Origin: Pseudomonadota bacterium
GTDB taxonomy: Bacteria > Pseudomonadota > Alphaproteobacteria > Rhodobacterales > Rhodobacteraceae
DNA: 64,000 nucleotides
Assembly (NCBI GenBank): GCA_018240425.1
Contig: JAFEFU010000012.1
Span: 62,001-126,000, forward strand
Reading direction: 5' to 3'
Position 1 is the first letter of the stretch; each line of letters begins with the position of its first letter. A program made the translations under genes and the position numbers. The notes beneath the pieces are model-generated. The model ran no database searches, was not told where the DNA came from, and saw nothing but the letters and a program-made list of their open reading frames with translations. This document shows positions 63,791 through 64,000 of this stretch, in pieces.

Positions 63791-64000
63791 CACGGGCCAT
63801 CCCGCTGCGCAAGAACGGCCAGCGCGGCAATCAGCACCGCCGATCCGTAGGCCGGGTTCTTGTGCTCCATGTCGCCGGTCAGAAGATGGTTCTCGACCCC
63901 ATAGTCCGGATGGGTCATCGCGCCCCCGGCCACGGTGTGATCGGGCTGGGGCAGGAAGGTAACGCCATCGACCGCCGCCAACCGCACCAGACAGTCCCAC
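63790..64000 (-). CDS. Unrecognised gene, C-terminal part (cut by window edge)
   Basis: About 69 residues are visible, ending with TGA at 63790-63792 and overlapping the glycosyltransferase ATG by one base (ATGA). The sequence reads W-D-C-L-V-R-L-A-A-V-D-G-V-T-F-L-P-Q-P-D-H-T, later G-V-E-N-H-L-L-T-G-D-M-E-H-K-N-P-A. I do not recognise the family; the start lies beyond the window. Pairing suggests it works with the glycosyltransferase. Confidence 0.55.
   Translation of the reverse strand, partial: WDCLVRLAAVDGVTFLPQPDHTVAGGAMTHPDYGVENHLLTGDMEHKNPAYGSAVLIAALAVLAQRDGP

Overview
The window is high-GC DNA, packed with genes in short operons, and reads as a facultatively anaerobic alphaproteobacterium of the Rhodobacteraceae (Rhodobacter/Paracoccus-like). 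The clues are the petABC cytochrome bc1 operon, a PetP/PetR-type regulator pair, narR-narKGHJI with a fused double-length NarK, the cysteine-poor 41-residue L36, an alphaproteobacterial DUF3035 lipoprotein and a type II lumazine synthase under an FMN riboswitch. All calls come from reading the sequence; no database search was run.

Layout. 1-13.3 kb: the tail of DNA polymerase IV, an N-formylglutamate amidohydrolase, tRNA-Val with rpmJ, then a long minus-strand run (VOC protein, rmuC, mutL, an M16 protease pair, DUF3035 lipoprotein, lspA, purH, heparinase-like protein, alkB). 13.3-20.5 kb: dnaK-dnaJ-queG, a short-chain dehydrogenase, a small unknown, a lower-GC HEPN-type gene pair and ilvE. 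20.6-27.9 kb: petP-petR, then a histone-deacetylase-like gene, xseB, ispA and dxs (isoprenoid precursors), a solitary Mrr-type endonuclease, and msrA/msrB. 28-36.8 kb: two sulfotransferases, a DMT exporter, an epimerase, a SelW-like protein, AMP nucleosidase, an HU-like protein, an esterase and an HD hydrolase. 36.8-41.4 kb: aroC, then a TPP riboswitch and thiBPQ (thiamine uptake). 41.4-45.6 kb: petABC (minus strand), a GST and a PaiB-like protein.

45.6-49.1 kb holds the most unusual structure. A displaced remnant of the mtaB 3' end, a truncated and frameshifted LysE exporter gene, an FMN riboswitch and ribH2 lie between two identical 49-bp direct repeats, the second inside intact mtaB. It looks like a 1.15-kb cassette that integrated at the mtaB 3' end and replaced the gene's last codons. 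dapF and tRNA-Lys follow.

49.1-62.9 kb is a nitrate/nitric-oxide block: an NsrR-like palindrome ahead of a short RIC/YtfE protein and nnrS, a DUF3088 protein, a 100-bp inverted-repeat element, then a parvulin gene and narIJHGK (minus strand), with narR divergent. Two FNR-type boxes lie between narK and narR. The window ends in a glycosyltransferase and the tail of an unrecognised gene.

The genes combine into a coherent picture of electron-transport chemistry (bc1, Nar, NO defence), cofactor supply (thiamine, flavin, isoprenoids), Fe-S and oxidative repair (RIC, Msr, AlkB) and general housekeeping. Accessory material is confined to the HEPN pair, the Mrr gene, the mtaB/LysE/ribH2 scar and the 100-bp repeat.
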